From assembly GCA_949358305.1 (NCBI GenBank), contig OX442314.1:46384581-46448580 (forward strand): a stretch of 64,000 nt of DNA, written 5' to 3'. How positions within the stretch are numbered: position 1 is the stretch's first letter; every line of letters starts with the position of its first letter. Source of the DNA: Strigamia acuminata (Eukaryota; Arthropoda; Chilopoda; Geophilomorpha; Linotaeniidae). Positions 30,957-43,008 of this stretch are shown piece after piece. Below the pieces are notes generated by a model. That model saw only the letters and a program-made list of their open reading frames with translations. It had not been told where the DNA came from and ran no database searches. A program made the translations under genes and the position numbers.

Positions 30957-31022
30957 CTAGAAAGAAGTAATAAACTATATTAAATATATTTATCGAATTT
31001 TTCTTTCAGAAAAATAACTTAC
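30957..31022 (-). other. 5'-UTR intron of the Gypsy-B ORF3 transcript
   Basis: The donor GTAAGTTATT at 31022 follows GCGAACT. The acceptor is CTTCTTTCTAG at 30957-30958. Length 66 bp. It places a short leader exon between the pol stop and the ATG exon. Whether that leader is itself joined to a far 5' exon near the LTR cannot be told. Confidence 0.6.
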
Positions 31023-31260
31023 AGTTCGCTGAATCAAGAAAAACTGTCGTGTGGTATCGGAGTCGATGCATCCACTTCAAAACTTATCGGAAAAGTGGCT
31101 AAGTTCGTTGATTGGAGCAACGAACTTGTTTCGGTGACACCGAATGACGTCACAAGTTATAACGCATTGTGAACGTTGTCATTCGAGTATTTACTACGAA
31201 TGACGTCACGAGATTGCTCTCTCGGATCTTTTGGGTAAACCCAAAAGGTGAAAGTCAACG

Positions 31261-34200
31261 CTATGTCTTGACTCGCGGAACGCGAGATCTCAAGTTGTAC
31301 TTTGACTTTCGCGAAGTACAATCCAACTTGTTTAGATTGTCATCAGCATCGTCTCCAATGTCAGATGAGTTATCTTCTTCATTGTTTGAAATTTTCTCTT
31401 TTTCTAAAAACATTTCCTTTTCTAGATTTTCATCAAGAGAAACATTTTCAAGTCGCTGGTTTATTTCATCGACTTCGTTATTTTTGAGTTTCGATTTTTC
31501 GCTCGATTCCGTGTTTTCGACAGGAATTTTGGATAATTCAACATCATCCAAGGTATTAACAATATTTTTTGTTTTTTGACCCACTTCCTCCCCTTCCAGC
31601 CAAATTTCTTGGTTGAAAACGGGAAAGTACGGCATTAATTCAGTGCCGTGAACAGCTGGATAAATTTTATTATCACTCAGCCGTCGAAGTTGAAAGGCGC
31701 CTCCTTGTAACCTTTTGACAATTACATAAGGCCCATTCCTTTTCGGTGAAATGCCTGCTGCTATTCCTTTAGCGGCATTTGAGAGAATATGAGACTCTCG
31801 CCAGACTAAATCATTTTGTCTGAAGTTGTCGAATTTCTTATCTGATTTTTCAGCTTCGACACGGCGTCTCAAATCTAAGACGTGAGACATCATATGCTGA
31901 TACGTCTCTGCAATTATTGTTTCTAATTTCTGAACATATAAATGCGGATTTTTTGGATCAATGACCAAAATTCCTTCCGGAATTCTTGGATCCCAAGGAA
32001 TTCTTAATTCTCGGAAAAAATTTAAGAAAGCTGGAGAATAATCTCTGCCTCTTGTTACAGTTGTTCTTAAACTGAATGCAAATTCGCGTAGATACTCGTC
32101 CCATTGGTCGTGAATATCTAAATAAATCGAAACTAAATATTTAATATCTCGATTGGTTCTCTCCACAGGATTGCTTTGTGGATGATAAATCGATGTCGGT
32201 GTTCGCGACATGTCGAATTTTTTGCAAAATTCTTTATAGACCTGTGATCGAAATTGTGGTCCATTATCACTTATGATTTGTCTCGGAAATCCGAAAGTCA
32301 TTGATAAGTGATAAATTGTGTTGGCAACTTTTATTGCCGTTGGATTACACATTGGAAATAACTCGGGCCAATGTGTAGCGACATCTACGATGACGCAAAT
32401 GTGGGTATTGTTTTTTCTGGTTCTTGGTTTGGGACCAGACAAATCCACACTGAGGCAGTCAAATGGTCCAAATGGTCCAATTTGAGCGCCTTCAATTTCG
32501 GTCTTTGATCTCGGCTTACATGCCTGACATCCTTGACAATGCTGAATAAAACGTGTAATATCACGTTTCATACCTTTCCAGGTATAAACTCTTCGAGTTC
32601 TGTACATTGTCCTCGCAATGCCTGGGTGGCCGGACAGTGGATGTCCGTGCATCAACCATATGATTTTATAAATCAATTTTCTTGGCACAACAACTTTAAG
32701 TGCCCTACCATCCTCTCCTAGTTCATCGGTAGAGGTAGGATGATAATGGAGTAACATATCTTCTTCAATGAGATAGGTACTCGCGTGTCTTTCAAAATTT
32801 CTTCTTTGAAGACGAGTTACTATGTAACTTGGATATTGCTTATTTAATAAGTAATTGCGAATATATTGGCAAAATTCGTCTGCTTTTTGCTCTGCAATAA
32901 TGTCGTCTCTCGTTGGAGGATCACATTCTAATTGTCTAGCAATTTTAGCTGCAAATGCTTTAATTAAAACATTTGTTGTTGGCAGCTCGAATTTTTTAGC
33001 CATCATAGCTCTTAATTCGACGTCAGGGGTTCCTGACGGATCATGCATGTTAATACAAAAATTGATTAATGCTTGATCGCCTTCATTAACTATTATCGAC
33101 TTGGGTAATTCATTCAATTTTCCCATTTGCCAACTTCGGCAAGGAGATGGACAATATGATAATAAATCATCATTATCGCCATCGTCTTCTGGTTCGTCAG
33201 GTGCGCTGACAGGTGCACGTGACAATGCGTCTGCTATTACATTTAGCGGACCTTTGACGTACTGTATTTCGAACGAATACGCCATTAGCTCCATTTGCCA
33301 ACGAGCTAATCTGCCCGACGGGTCAGATAACGACATCAACCACTTAAGTGCTTGGTGATCCGTTTGTACAGTGAATGTAGTGTACTCTAAGTATGGGCGA
33401 AATTTGCGCAATCCCCATACTACTGCGAGACATTCTAATTCTGTCACAGTATAATTCTTTTCAGCGGGTTGCAAGCTTCTGCTTGCATACACGCATGGCA
33501 TTTCGACTTCTTGGCCATCCACAATTTTCTTTTGTGTAAGGGCTGCACCCAACCCTTGTTTACTGGCGTCAGTATGAACAATAAATGGCATGTACAGGTC
33601 AGGCATCTTCATTGTTTCAGCATTCGTAAGCAAGTCTTTTATTGCGTCAAATGCTGCTTGATGATGCAGTTCCCAATCGAACTCCGCATCTTTCTTCAAG
33701 AGTGGCCTTAGTGGTTCTGCCACTGTGGCCAAATTCTTGATTAGGCGGTGAAAGAAATTCACCATGCCTAGAAATCTTTGTAATTCCTTAAGATTGGTAG
33801 GAGCCGGAAATTGCGTAATTGCAGCGACTTTTTTAGGGTCTACTGCAAGTCCTTCTACTCCTACTTTGTAGCCTAGAAAAATTAATTCCTTTCTACAGAG
33901 ATGCGTCTTGCCAGGATGCGCATGTAAATTAGCTTCTGCCAATTTTTTAAACACTATATCTAAATGTTTAATGTGTTCTTCGAACGATTTAGATACAACA
34001 ATTATGTCATCCAAATATGCCCATGCAAATTTTCTATAAACGTCACCTAAAACTTTTTCCATCAATTCTTGGAAAGTAGTTGGTGCGTTTACTAATCCGA
34101 AAGGCATGACTAAAAACATTAGTCTTCCCATTGGGCTCCAGAAGGCAGTTTTTTCTCTGTCTTCAGGGCGCAATTCTATCTGCCAATATCCTTTGGTCAG

Positions 34201-35519
34201 ATCTATAGTACTGACCCACTCGAATTCTCCGATTTCTCGCAGAATTTCCTCAATTGTTGGCATTTGAGGTGGGTTGTACTTAGTATGTGTATTGATGGGG
34301 CGAAAATCAATGCACAAGCGTGGGTCGTTTCCTGGTCGCATGACTAGGACTGGCCGCATTCCGTAATCGCCTTCAGCTTTGACGACTACGCCTTTGTCAA
34401 TCATGTCTTGACAAAGTTGTCTGATTATTTCCCTTTTTTGAGGGTTTATGCTCTTAAAGGGGACACGGATGGGTTTCTCCGTGTCAAGCTCAATTTTGTG
34501 CTTAACCAGGTGTGTTTTACCTGGATCTTTAGAAATAATCCTTTTATGTTTGGATAACATCTTTTCTAATAATTTGGATTGCTCCAAATTTAAGTTAGCT
34601 TCTTCGACTAACTTTTGGATGAAATTCTCTTCATCAATTTTGCTTTGAGTTACACTTGCAGCGTAAGCTTTTGCAAAGGTCACAAATGAGGAATCGGGTT
34701 CCTCTATCTTCTCCAAATAACGTTCCAGCAACGCTTGTGGAATGTAGGGTAAATCTGCATCCACAGGTTGCGTGAAATTCCAAGACATCGTCTGTGGATT
34801 AGGTTGGATTTTTAATTTATTCATAAAATCGCAACCCAATAGTACCATTGGATACTTATTTGGTATTACGATGAACGGATGACGTAACGTGCCATGTGTC
34901 CATCGAAATGAAAGATGGATGGTTCCATCTGGAGTGACTTCTTCACTAGCCGTCGTAACTCTGACACCAGGTCCGATAGGTCGTAGATATTTTTCTAGAC
35001 CTAGTTGATTAATAACTGAAGTGGCTAGGAAGCTTTTATTTGCTCCTGAGTCCAACATTCCAGTTATTACACCTTTTAACGTTTCTAACTTTAACGTTGG
35101 AAGGTCTTGGCTGTTTGGTATTCCAGCCAGTTTGCACTCAAACTTGCGCAATTTATGATGAATTGTAATTGGAGGCTCCAAAGGCAATTCATCTAATAAC
35201 TCATTGGTATCAAGAGTTGTAGCTGCAAATAACTTAATGCATTGTTCAATTCCAGTCGTCTCTGGAATTGAGCTTGGTCTATCATCTGTAATTTCGACTT
35301 TATCTTGAATATTGGAAGTGTCTTCTTCAGTCGGAGTTTCGCCGACAATCTCCTTTTTTAACTCAAGAGATTCTTTTTCTTTTAGTTCTGTTTGACGAAT
35401 TAATTCATCAATAACTTCTCCAACATCTTCCATTATCTTCAGATTTTCATTCTCTGATTCCGATTTCGGAGGTGACGCAGCGTCCACTAGACCTGATGGA
35501 TCTGCGTCTACAAGTTTTT
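31261..35519 (-). CDS. Gypsy-B pol (protease, RT, RNase H, integrase)
   Basis: About 1408 aa after the first GTG. The frame is open back to the gag frameshift site, and there is no ATG of its own. Protease active site DSG at residues 146-148. RT motif A is STIDLTKGYWQI and YLDD is at 491-494. RNase H HTDASKQGLG at about 660. The integrase zinc domain is HPLSGHPG to CQGCQACK, and its core has LSVDLSGPK, SDNGPQF and the Glu of NPVERTNRD. A Glu/Asp/Asn-rich tail of about 100 residues follows. No chromodomain is recognised. All catalytic residues are present, so the enzyme set looks functional. Confidence 0.95.
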
Positions 35520-38500
35520 TCGAAACATGTCAGTTATGATCTTGACTGCTTTTTCAAACTCAGCTGTTGACACTGGTTTGTCCTTTTTAGAGGATGGGCA
35601 GTCTTTTTGCCAATGCCCTAATTTTTTGCATAAATTGCATGGATCAGTGGCAGGCGATTTCTTTTTCGTTGCTGCTGGTGAGGCAGAACGAGAACGAGCG
35701 TCAGACCGGCGCTCAGGCGACACCGCAGGTGATTTTGAATTCCTTTCGGTATTCACCTTTGATGCGTCAAATGAAACATTTTTTGGTTTCATTTTTGGCT
35801 TCCATTTGCCTGCAACGGGGTTATTTTTTGCTAACAACGCCGCTGCTTTGGCTAATAAAGCCAACGTCTCATCTCCTGTTTCCTCCTCCTCTTCAGCTTC
35901 TTCAGCTTCAGATGGCGGAGTTTCAGCTCCAGTTATATTGGCGTGTAACTTAGGGACTGAATGAGGATTTTTGACGTCCTTTTTGGAAGATTCTTTTTTC
36001 GAACTCTTCCCTTCCACCTCGTCTAGAAAGTCTTCGTAACTAGGTGGCTGCAACAATTTCAAACCATTGAAGGTTTCATTGTTTTGCTCAGCGAGTCTTT
36101 TCTCTCGCTTTAAGTACGCTGACCTTTCGCTATCTGTAAGGTAAGCTTTGTACTTTTCGTCAATGCGCAATTGATTGACCTCCATGAACTCGTTTAACTC
36201 GGAGAATTTCCCCGGGTCGGGAGCGTCCGACATCATCAGAATATTTTTACTATATTCTGTGAGGCCAGCTCTAAACTGATCATCAGCTGTTGCATCAGTA
36301 ACAGCATGTGGCATTCTGCCAAGCAGATTCTCTGCTCTTAGCATGTACGAATGTAAGCTTTCGCCTTTTCGTTGCTTAAGACATCTCCAGAGCGTCTTGA
36401 TGTCTTCGCTCGATTCACCAAATTTAAACATAAATTGTTTAACGAAGTCATCCCACTTCGTGAAGTCTTTCCTGCGAAACCACTCCTTGACATCGCCGAC
36501 CAGTATTCTTGGTACTAGATGGGCCAATGCACCTTCACAGCCAAAACTGTGAACTTTGCCTAGTTCGAATATTTCCAGCAAGAGGTTTGACCCTGCTTGC
36601 CAATTTCCATTATAGGCATGTGGGATAACTCGATCCCATCTAATGAATTTTTCATCTGTTGTCTGATGAGTCCATTTATCAGAAGTGAATTCACTTATTT
36701 TTTGCAAAATAATTTTGTCCCTTCTGTTTTTTCGCTGTTGTTGAGCATTTTGCCTTAACAACTGGTCAATCTCATCCTTCGTGTAGAAATCGGGTCTTTG
36801 AGTTCTACTACGTGTTCTGTGACGAGATCGCCCTCTCACACTGGGGTGTGAGGAATCTGTATCAGACGCAGATTCATGATTCGGATTTGGCGGCGGATCA
36901 GGGTCCGGAGGATCGTCGCCATCTGGCGGACGACGGTCTCCATTTGGTGGTCCCCTTCCATTTCGATTGCCATTCGAATTGTGGTCACGTGAGTGGCCAC
37001 CTCCATGTCCATCTGAACTGTCTCCACCTGGTGGGTCACCACCTGGTGGATTTCCACGGTATCTCGGCCCATCACGGATGTCGTTGTGACAATCTCGTTT
37101 TGGTGAACCTTCTCGCGGATTATCGTGTGACCGTCCACGATCGTGTGGTTTCTCACGTTCTTTATTCTTTTTCGCCAGTAATCCAATTAATTGGTCACTA
37201 TTGCTAAAGAATCGATCCGAATTTTGCGGAACTTTTGGGGAATGATATTCGGTCGGGTCTGGTTGTCGCTTTCTCTTTTTGCGACTGTGATGACTATTAC
37301 GGCTTCCACGACTACTGCGTGAGTCATCACTGTCAGTCCAACTTGATTGTCGACTGACTTTTGGTTTAGCTGATGTTAAATCAATCAACTCAGGTGATTT
37401 GGAAGCACCTTTTTGCAAAACTGGGGCTGGCTTTGCAAAATTATCTTCGCCGCAAACGTCTTGTACTTTTTGTACGACTACTGCAAAGTTCTCTTGTACC
37501 GTCAATAGATCTGCGCGAAGAATTTCGTTTTCACGAGCTTGCGCAGCTAAATCGGCACGTAATAACTGCTCTGCAGTGCTTAGACTTTTGGCGGCTTGAC
37601 CAGCATCAATTACTGACTGCTGTCGAGCGAGAAATACTTCATTTTCTCGTTGTGCTAATCTCTTAGCTCTTGCTGCTTGTTCTGCAGCATAACTCTCGTA
37701 ATTTCGAGAAGTGGAGGGAATTACTTCCCTCGCTCGAACTGGGGCGGTTAGTTCGGCTGTCATTAAATTGGTGTTGGCTTCTCGCAAATTTGCGTTGGCC
37801 AATCTCAAATTTTCATTAGCAATTTCTAAATCTTTTTGTGCTTGATTTAGTTGCTCGAGCCTTTGTTGTTGCTCTTCGTCAGTAATTAGCCAGGAAGCTT
37901 TTTCCTGCTCTAATTGTAACAACTTAACATGATCATTCGCACGTTGTTGTTTTAGTTCGGCATTCAGCTGCTGCATTTCTGCATGCATTCGCTCGAACTC
38001 TGCTTGCAAGCTTGTTCTGACGATTTCAACGTCTTTTTGGCTTTGTTTGCGAACCATAGCTTTGTGGATTTGTTCCACAGTCATTTCGCTAGTGACTTTT
38101 ACTCCCTCGAGCCTAGCTTGCTCACGGAGTGCGTCCATCATGGTAACACGCACGGGAGAATGAGAAACTTCCATATTGGAGTTCTCAGAATCTTGTTGTG
38201 CTGCACCTTGAACCGGTGATGAATTCAGCGAGTGCTCTGCACTTGATGATTGAATTCGTAAATTCAAATCATCGTTTTGCGACTTGGAACGGCCACTTCC
38301 AGTTGGATTGTTTAAGTCCAACTGGCCGCTTGGCGGGGATGGCTGTTGTCGCTCCAACGCTTGCGTGAATTCATTCACGATTAACTGTGCCGAGTTACAG
38401 TTAGCTGTTTGATCCATGGCTTCAAACAGTTCTTGTGACTCAGTCACTTCTTGATCCACGACTGGTAGATCGATCGCCACTCGTCTCTTCGCCGGCCTTC

Positions 38501-38531
38501 CTCTCGGTCTCTTCTCCGAAGGAGTCGCCAT
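35508..38531 (-). CDS. Gypsy-B gag
   Basis: 1007 aa, about twice the usual gypsy Gag. N-terminal PRGRPAKRR is an AT-hook-like motif. Residues 150-360 are a Gln/Glu/Ala-rich coiled coil. Residues 395-600 are an SR/KR, Gly, Pro and His-rich disordered region. A retrotransposon-gag capsid domain follows at about 640-760 (WDRVIPHAYNGNW through KEWFRRKDFTKWDDFVKQF). A single CCHC knuckle lies near the C-terminus (CNLCKKLGHWQKDC). The ATG sits 91 bp after the primer site. It ends in RKNL at a stop directly downstream of the slippery site. Confidence 0.94.
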   Translation of the reverse strand: MATPSEKRPRGRPAKRRVAIDLPVVDQEVTESQELFEAMDQTANCNSAQLIVNEFTQALERQQPSPPSGQLDLNNPTGSGRSKSQNDDLNLRIQSSSAEHSLNSSPVQGAAQQDSENSNMEVSHSPVRVTMMDALREQARLEGVKVTSEMTVEQIHKAMVRKQSQKDVEIVRTSLQAEFERMHAEMQQLNAELKQQRANDHVKLLQLEQEKASWLITDEEQQQRLEQLNQAQKDLEIANENLRLANANLREANTNLMTAELTAPVRAREVIPSTSRNYESYAAEQAARAKRLAQRENEVFLARQQSVIDAGQAAKSLSTAEQLLRADLAAQARENEILRADLLTVQENFAVVVQKVQDVCGEDNFAKPAPVLQKGASKSPELIDLTSAKPKVSRQSSWTDSDDSRSSRGSRNSHHSRKKRKRQPDPTEYHSPKVPQNSDRFFSNSDQLIGLLAKKNKEREKPHDRGRSHDNPREGSPKRDCHNDIRDGPRYRGNPPGGDPPGGDSSDGHGGGHSRDHNSNGNRNGRGPPNGDRRPPDGDDPPDPDPPPNPNHESASDTDSSHPSVRGRSRHRTRSRTQRPDFYTKDEIDQLLRQNAQQQRKNRRDKIILQKISEFTSDKWTHQTTDEKFIRWDRVIPHAYNGNWQAGSNLLLEIFELGKVHSFGCEGALAHLVPRILVGDVKEWFRRKDFTKWDDFVKQFMFKFGESSEDIKTLWRCLKQRKGESLHSYMLRAENLLGRMPHAVTDATADDQFRAGLTEYSKNILMMSDAPDPGKFSELNEFMEVNQLRIDEKYKAYLTDSERSAYLKREKRLAEQNNETFNGLKLLQPPSYEDFLDEVEGKSSKKESSKKDVKNPHSVPKLHANITGAETPPSEAEEAEEEEETGDETLALLAKAAALLAKNNPVAGKWKPKMKPKNVSFDASKVNTERNSKSPAVSPERRSDARSRSASPAATKKKSPATDPCNLCKKLGHWQKDCPSSKKDKPVSTAEFEKAVKIITDMFRKNL
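35514..35520 (-). promoter_or_regulatory. Minus-one ribosomal frameshift site, Gypsy-B gag-pol
   Basis: Heptamer A-AAA-AAC in gag phase, one sense codon before the gag TAG (35508-35510). Slipping back one base enters the pol frame. This is the canonical retroviral-type slippery sequence. Confidence 0.8.
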
Positions 38532-38622
38532 TTTTCAATGAGGATTTAGAAAGGATAGAGAAGAAAGATAAGCAAGATAAAAATGGCGGGTAAATTTTAA
38601 CTAACAAAGTTATACAATGACT

Positions 38623-38640
38623 ATCCCGGACAGGCCCCCA
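38623..38640 (-). other. Primer binding site of Gypsy-B (tRNA-Pro-like)
   Basis: The minus strand reads TGGGGGCCTGTCCGGGAT, two bases after the LTR. It differs from the usual tRNA-Pro site at two positions in the middle, so it may pair with a variant tRNA-Pro. Confidence 0.6.
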
Positions 38641-38642
38641 CG

Positions 38643-39062
38643 TGCTGCGATCCGGGTTTTTATCCGCTTAATTTCTAATAAATTAAGCAGAAACCGCAGG
38701 TGAATGCTAAAATAGACTTACAATCAGCGGCCTTAAACTTGTCTAGGGTTAAGTTTATTAAGTAGGAAAATAAAGACACAATTTTTATGATAAAAATCAC
38801 ACAAATTCTTTATTAAGTTAAATACAATGAAATATAAAATATATTGACTAGTTGAAATAGGAAGAGCGACAAGTCGCGTAACAATTTGAGCGGAAAACAA
38901 TGGAAGGGCTTGCAACGACTGTTGCAAGCTACAAAGCGCTAAAATGGCGCTTAAACAACACACAGTTGTTAGGCGAAGGCAAATGTCTTCGTTTGCTGAA
39001 CTCACGAACGATGGTCGAAGACGATGGTTCTCGTGGGCTCCTTCTACGGCTCGTGCGACGGC
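38643..39062 (-). repeat. 5' LTR of Gypsy-B, first part (420 bp)
   Basis: Matches 27248-27667. The Gypsy-C insertion follows. The LTR resumes at 53192. Confidence 0.93.
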
Positions 39063-40818
39063 TGTGACGGTGACGACCACAACTCCCATTTAACAATGGT
39101 ACCGGGAAGAGATCGCAATAAATAAACAGTGAATACAATACGAGATAAATACAAGACAGTTTATTGTTGGCAAACAATATGCAGTGAGCTAAATTATACA
39201 TAAGACTAATGCCAACATTTGGCAAGTTAAATCAGCTATTAAACTATACAAAGAATTAGCCAACTGGCCCTAGAATAATATTACTACGGGTCTGGGATAA
39301 GGGAGCGGTTTCCCCATCGCTCGACCTGGTTTACAGATGTCATCTAAGCCGGATGGCTGTGTCCTGGAGTCCGATATGGCTTCGCTGGTTTCCTTGGTTC
39401 GCTGTGTAAATTATCGCACGTCGATAAATCGAATGATCTGAGCATTGCGGTTGACTTTGTCTGCACCGCCACAACTTTGGGAGGATATTGGTGTAAGTAA
39501 ATGTATTCATTTACTTATCAATATTCCGCTTATGAATTATATTTAATTCATATCGTTGTGAATTCTTATTTAGATATTTTGTGGATAAGTTGTCGTCAAC
39601 TTATCGGTTACATTTGCGTCTTTGATGTAATCGTGATCGTAATTAAGTCTTCTGACTTGGTTAATCAACTTGTCGCCAAGTTAATATTTAGCTGTTTATA
39701 AATAAAATGAAGATTAGGCTTCCCGTCGCAACACACAATTGCCGTCGAAAGAAAATATACGCCTTGCAATGCAGAACGGTATCAAGCGTCCCCTGCGTCG
39801 CGACACGGTCGTTCGTCTGGCGATTGACGGTATCACATACACAGGAGTCGATAGCTCGCGGCTCCGCACAGCAGTATAATCTCTCGCGGTACTAATAATA
39901 GACCGACTACTTTGGCATCGAATACCATGAGAATCAGCTTGCCAAACACTTGGTGCTACTCGTGGTTACTGTAAAACAGACTGCTTTGGCACCATCCGGT
40001 GAAGGAACTAATTCTCAACAGCAACGATGCTACTTGCGGTAACGGAATACGTTCATACCGAGAAAGACCACATGGTCCTGTCCGGAGGATACTGAATTGC
40101 ACAACGGCGGGTTCTCCTTCGGCGTCGCAACCGTAAACTGTAACATTTATGCAACATAATGATCCCAGCACTTCGACTTCAATTGCCGGCGGTGGCATGA
40201 TTCTGTAGAATCATGCAACGGTTCTTTGCGAATAAATCAACAAAGAACCAAAAGGTTTTTTTACGTGAACAACGAATCATATTTCTTAAGTAACAATACC
40301 AAACAGAAAATAATCAAACAGAGCTGCCGGATGGCCGGTTGTTTGGGTTTATATAACCTGACTGGATTAGAGATTAATCCAATCAACCAATTGGAACATG
40401 GGTTCCACGAATCCCTCCAATCCCGTATCGCCGGAAGTGGATACGGAGGAGCAATATGCTAATTCACACCACAACCGGAACTGGATACCCAGGACCGGAA
40501 ATGGATCCACCAATCACATCGATCGGTTGATCGATGGATTATCAAATCTCCATTTCTGCTGAACTAGAGATTCCCATCACTTAGTGTGAACAATAATTAT
40601 TAATATATATTTATATTAATCCTAATAAAGTGTCGTTTCATAAATAAATATATTCTTATATTTATTTACCAGTTTTCTTAACTCGCAATTCGAATTTACC
40701 GCTGAATTATAATCGCGCCATCTAGTGGCGACTCGGAGCATTGACAAATGCGGGTTTCGCAAAAAACACTTAAAATTCGGCCGGGTTATTAATAAATAGC
40801 ACTTATAAACCGTCATAC
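39063..40818 (-). repeat. 3' LTR of Gypsy-C
   Basis: Identical by eye to 51433-53188 (offset 12370). Plus-strand start TGTGACGGTGACG, end ACCGTCATAC. The solo LTRs at 6214 and 61515 are relatives in the opposite orientation. Confidence 0.94.
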
Positions 40819-41326
40819 ATCCCCCTTAATTACTCAACTTATAAATTTTATTCATAAGTTTATGTTATTCTTGCGAAATGATTTTATTAATATCTCAAAA
40901 CAGGACTTTTTTCATCCCGAACAGCTGAGTGCGTATGCGGGTGACTCAAAATAAATTTCATATTTCTGATGTGCGCAACAATTCTTTTTTAATGAATTAT
41001 CAAGAATAAAATATTATTTGGTTACAATAAAACAAACTTGGAACTTTACAACACTTAGCCTCATTTCTTCACACAATTATTATTTCAAATAACGGGAATC
41101 TTAACATAATTTTTTGGTAAATTATTTCTTTTTAGCTTAACAATTATTAAAAGATTTCTTTTGATTTATAGGATTATCTCTCGATTTTCCTTTTTTTTTT
41201 AAAAATAACATGACTTTTGCATATCACAACCGCTTATTAAATACTAAACAGAATACTTTTGAGTTTTTCGTTAATTCTAACATTTTTTCCTTAAATTCTT
41301 TTAAATTCGAAAATTAACTCCGCGAG
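40819..41326 (-). other. Gypsy-C 3' non-coding region with polypurine tract
   Basis: The minus strand reads TTAAGGGGGATGT next to the LTR (40819-40831). The rest of this 0.5 kb is AT-rich and non-coding. Confidence 0.7.
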
Positions 41327-43003
41327 TCACTTGACTTCTTCTTCATCAGACTCCGATCCTTCACTCTCTTTCTTAAGAGTCTCACTGGACTCACCGACTT
41401 CGGACTTTTCTAGGGGAAGAAATTCCGCTGGTCTTCGGTCGATGACGAAATTGGGTTCTTCACCTATATCTTCTGCGGGTGGAGATTTCGGCGCGTACTC
41501 CGGAGACCTTGGTTCATATTCTGGAGTCTTCTCAACTAACTCATAACTTTCTTCAATAGCCTTCTTCGAAGCGTCGTATATCTCCGCAATGCAGGGGAGT
41601 CCGTAGAACCATGAAGGGTTTATTAATCCTTTTCCGTCGGTGTTGACTCTGTCAATTAACAGTGTCCATATGTGCTCCAGCACAGCAAAAGATTCGCCTC
41701 GATTGGCGTTAAATATCAATTTCATCACATGGACAGCATAATTGATATTCGAGGGATCGGTAGAGTCTGAGCGCATTTGTTCCGTGATTTTCTCGGCAAT
41801 TCTAAAAAGCGTCGGAAAATAGTAGCTCACCTCGTATTCGAATAGATGCGCTATTTTCGCTCCTGGTGGAGGGAAAAAGGGTTCCACAAGAAGTTCATTT
41901 TCGGCTTCTTTTTCGCTCTCCTTGGATACCGTTTGACATCCTTTATCGATGACTGTCGTACTCTGTGATTTTCGGGAACTCTCTAGAGCTTCTGGCGGAA
42001 TTCTCAGATCTTGCATTTCCCTTCCTAGTGGAGTGGTTATGGCGTTCAAGAACTCCGGGCTGATGTACGGCGATCTTCCGTCACTGGAGAGGACAATTTT
42101 ACACTCCGGGCAAGTTGCCCACAACCTGGCCGGGGGAGGGTGAATTCCCATGACCACAAACGGCAGAAAGCTGGGGCGCCAAGGTTGGCCTTTGGGCCGC
42201 TTCTTTGTGCCCTCGCAATTGGAACATTGTGCCAGGTGGCCTCCGGTTCCCGATCCTGAGACCCACCCGACGGCGGAACAAAAAGGACATGGCACTTCGT
42301 CCTTCGAGAGTACCATATCATCATGTGGTTTTCCGTTCTCTTTATCTTGTTTACACTGTTCTCGTCTTTTCTGGATCTGACGAACTTTATTTGCCAACTT
42401 TTGGCGATCTGACCATGCGCTGGTATTTGACCTATTCCTAGGTTGGTCGGACCTTCGGTAGGAGGAATACGACCTTTTTTCCCGGTCTCGGTCTGGTGAA
42501 TCGTTAAATCTAACGTATTCTCTTTTTGGACGCTCTTGGCCAGTACAAGAGGAAGGTGTAGCGTCTTCCGAATTTCGGCGGCGTTTAGCTTTCATTGGTG
42601 GGGATTTCCTTCTTCGTTCGGGCGACTTGACTCGGTTGTACACAATTTCCACCTTTCGCGGTTTACTGGTACTTGGCTGGTTTTTTGCAATTGGCGGATT
42701 ATTTCTGGCGAAATCATCCGCTTTTATCTTTGGAATAACAAATGGCTTCGCCGTTGATTCTTTTTTGGCCGGTTCCTCCTGTAACGTGGGGGTTCCGGGT
42801 GGACCAAGCTCAGCGGGGAGCAATTCGGGATGTTGGCGAGCCCAACTCAAAATATCCCAGCCTCTGGCGTTGATAATCACGGGTGTTTTGGGACACCCTT
42901 CTACGAATACGGCAGCGGCCGAAGGAGGTGCCGTTACTTCTTCATCGGAGGAAGAGGATTCGACCAACACGTATTTTCTCTTTTTTTCGATCTTTTTTCC
43001 CAT
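41327..43003 (-). CDS. Gypsy-C ORF3, zinc-binding-like protein of unknown function (not env-like)
   Basis: 558 aa from the ATG at 43003. A frame-open extension upstream uses no ATG. The acceptor TTTTCTCTAG ends five bases before this ATG, so it is expressed from a spliced RNA. N-terminal 250 residues are basic, Ser/Pro/Arg-rich with an acidic SSSSDEE patch. At about 255-330 there are three CxxC pairs (CPFC, CSNC, CPEC), the first two flanking a GTGGHLAQ segment, which suggests zinc binding. The following 100 residues look helical (HVMKLIFNANRG, HIWTLLIDRV). The end is acidic, with a YEPRSPEYAPKSP repeat. No signal peptide or membrane helix is present. I see no similarity to Gypsy-B ORF3. Confidence 0.78.
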   Translation of the reverse strand: MGKKIEKKRKYVLVESSSSDEEVTAPPSAAAVFVEGCPKTPVIINARGWDILSWARQHPELLPAELGPPGTPTLQEEPAKKESTAKPFVIPKIKADDFARNNPPIAKNQPSTSKPRKVEIVYNRVKSPERRRKSPPMKAKRRRNSEDATPSSCTGQERPKREYVRFNDSPDRDREKRSYSSYRRSDQPRNRSNTSAWSDRQKLANKVRQIQKRREQCKQDKENGKPHDDMVLSKDEVPCPFCSAVGWVSGSGTGGHLAQCSNCEGTKKRPKGQPWRPSFLPFVVMGIHPPPARLWATCPECKIVLSSDGRSPYISPEFLNAITTPLGREMQDLRIPPEALESSRKSQSTTVIDKGCQTVSKESEKEAENELLVEPFFPPPGAKIAHLFEYEVSYYFPTLFRIAEKITEQMRSDSTDPSNINYAVHVMKLIFNANRGESFAVLEHIWTLLIDRVNTDGKGLINPSWFYGLPCIAEIYDASKKAIEESYELVEKTPEYEPRSPEYAPKSPPAEDIGEEPNFVIDRRPAEFLPLEKSEVGESSETLKKESEGSESDEEEVK

Positions 43004-43008
43004 TTTTT

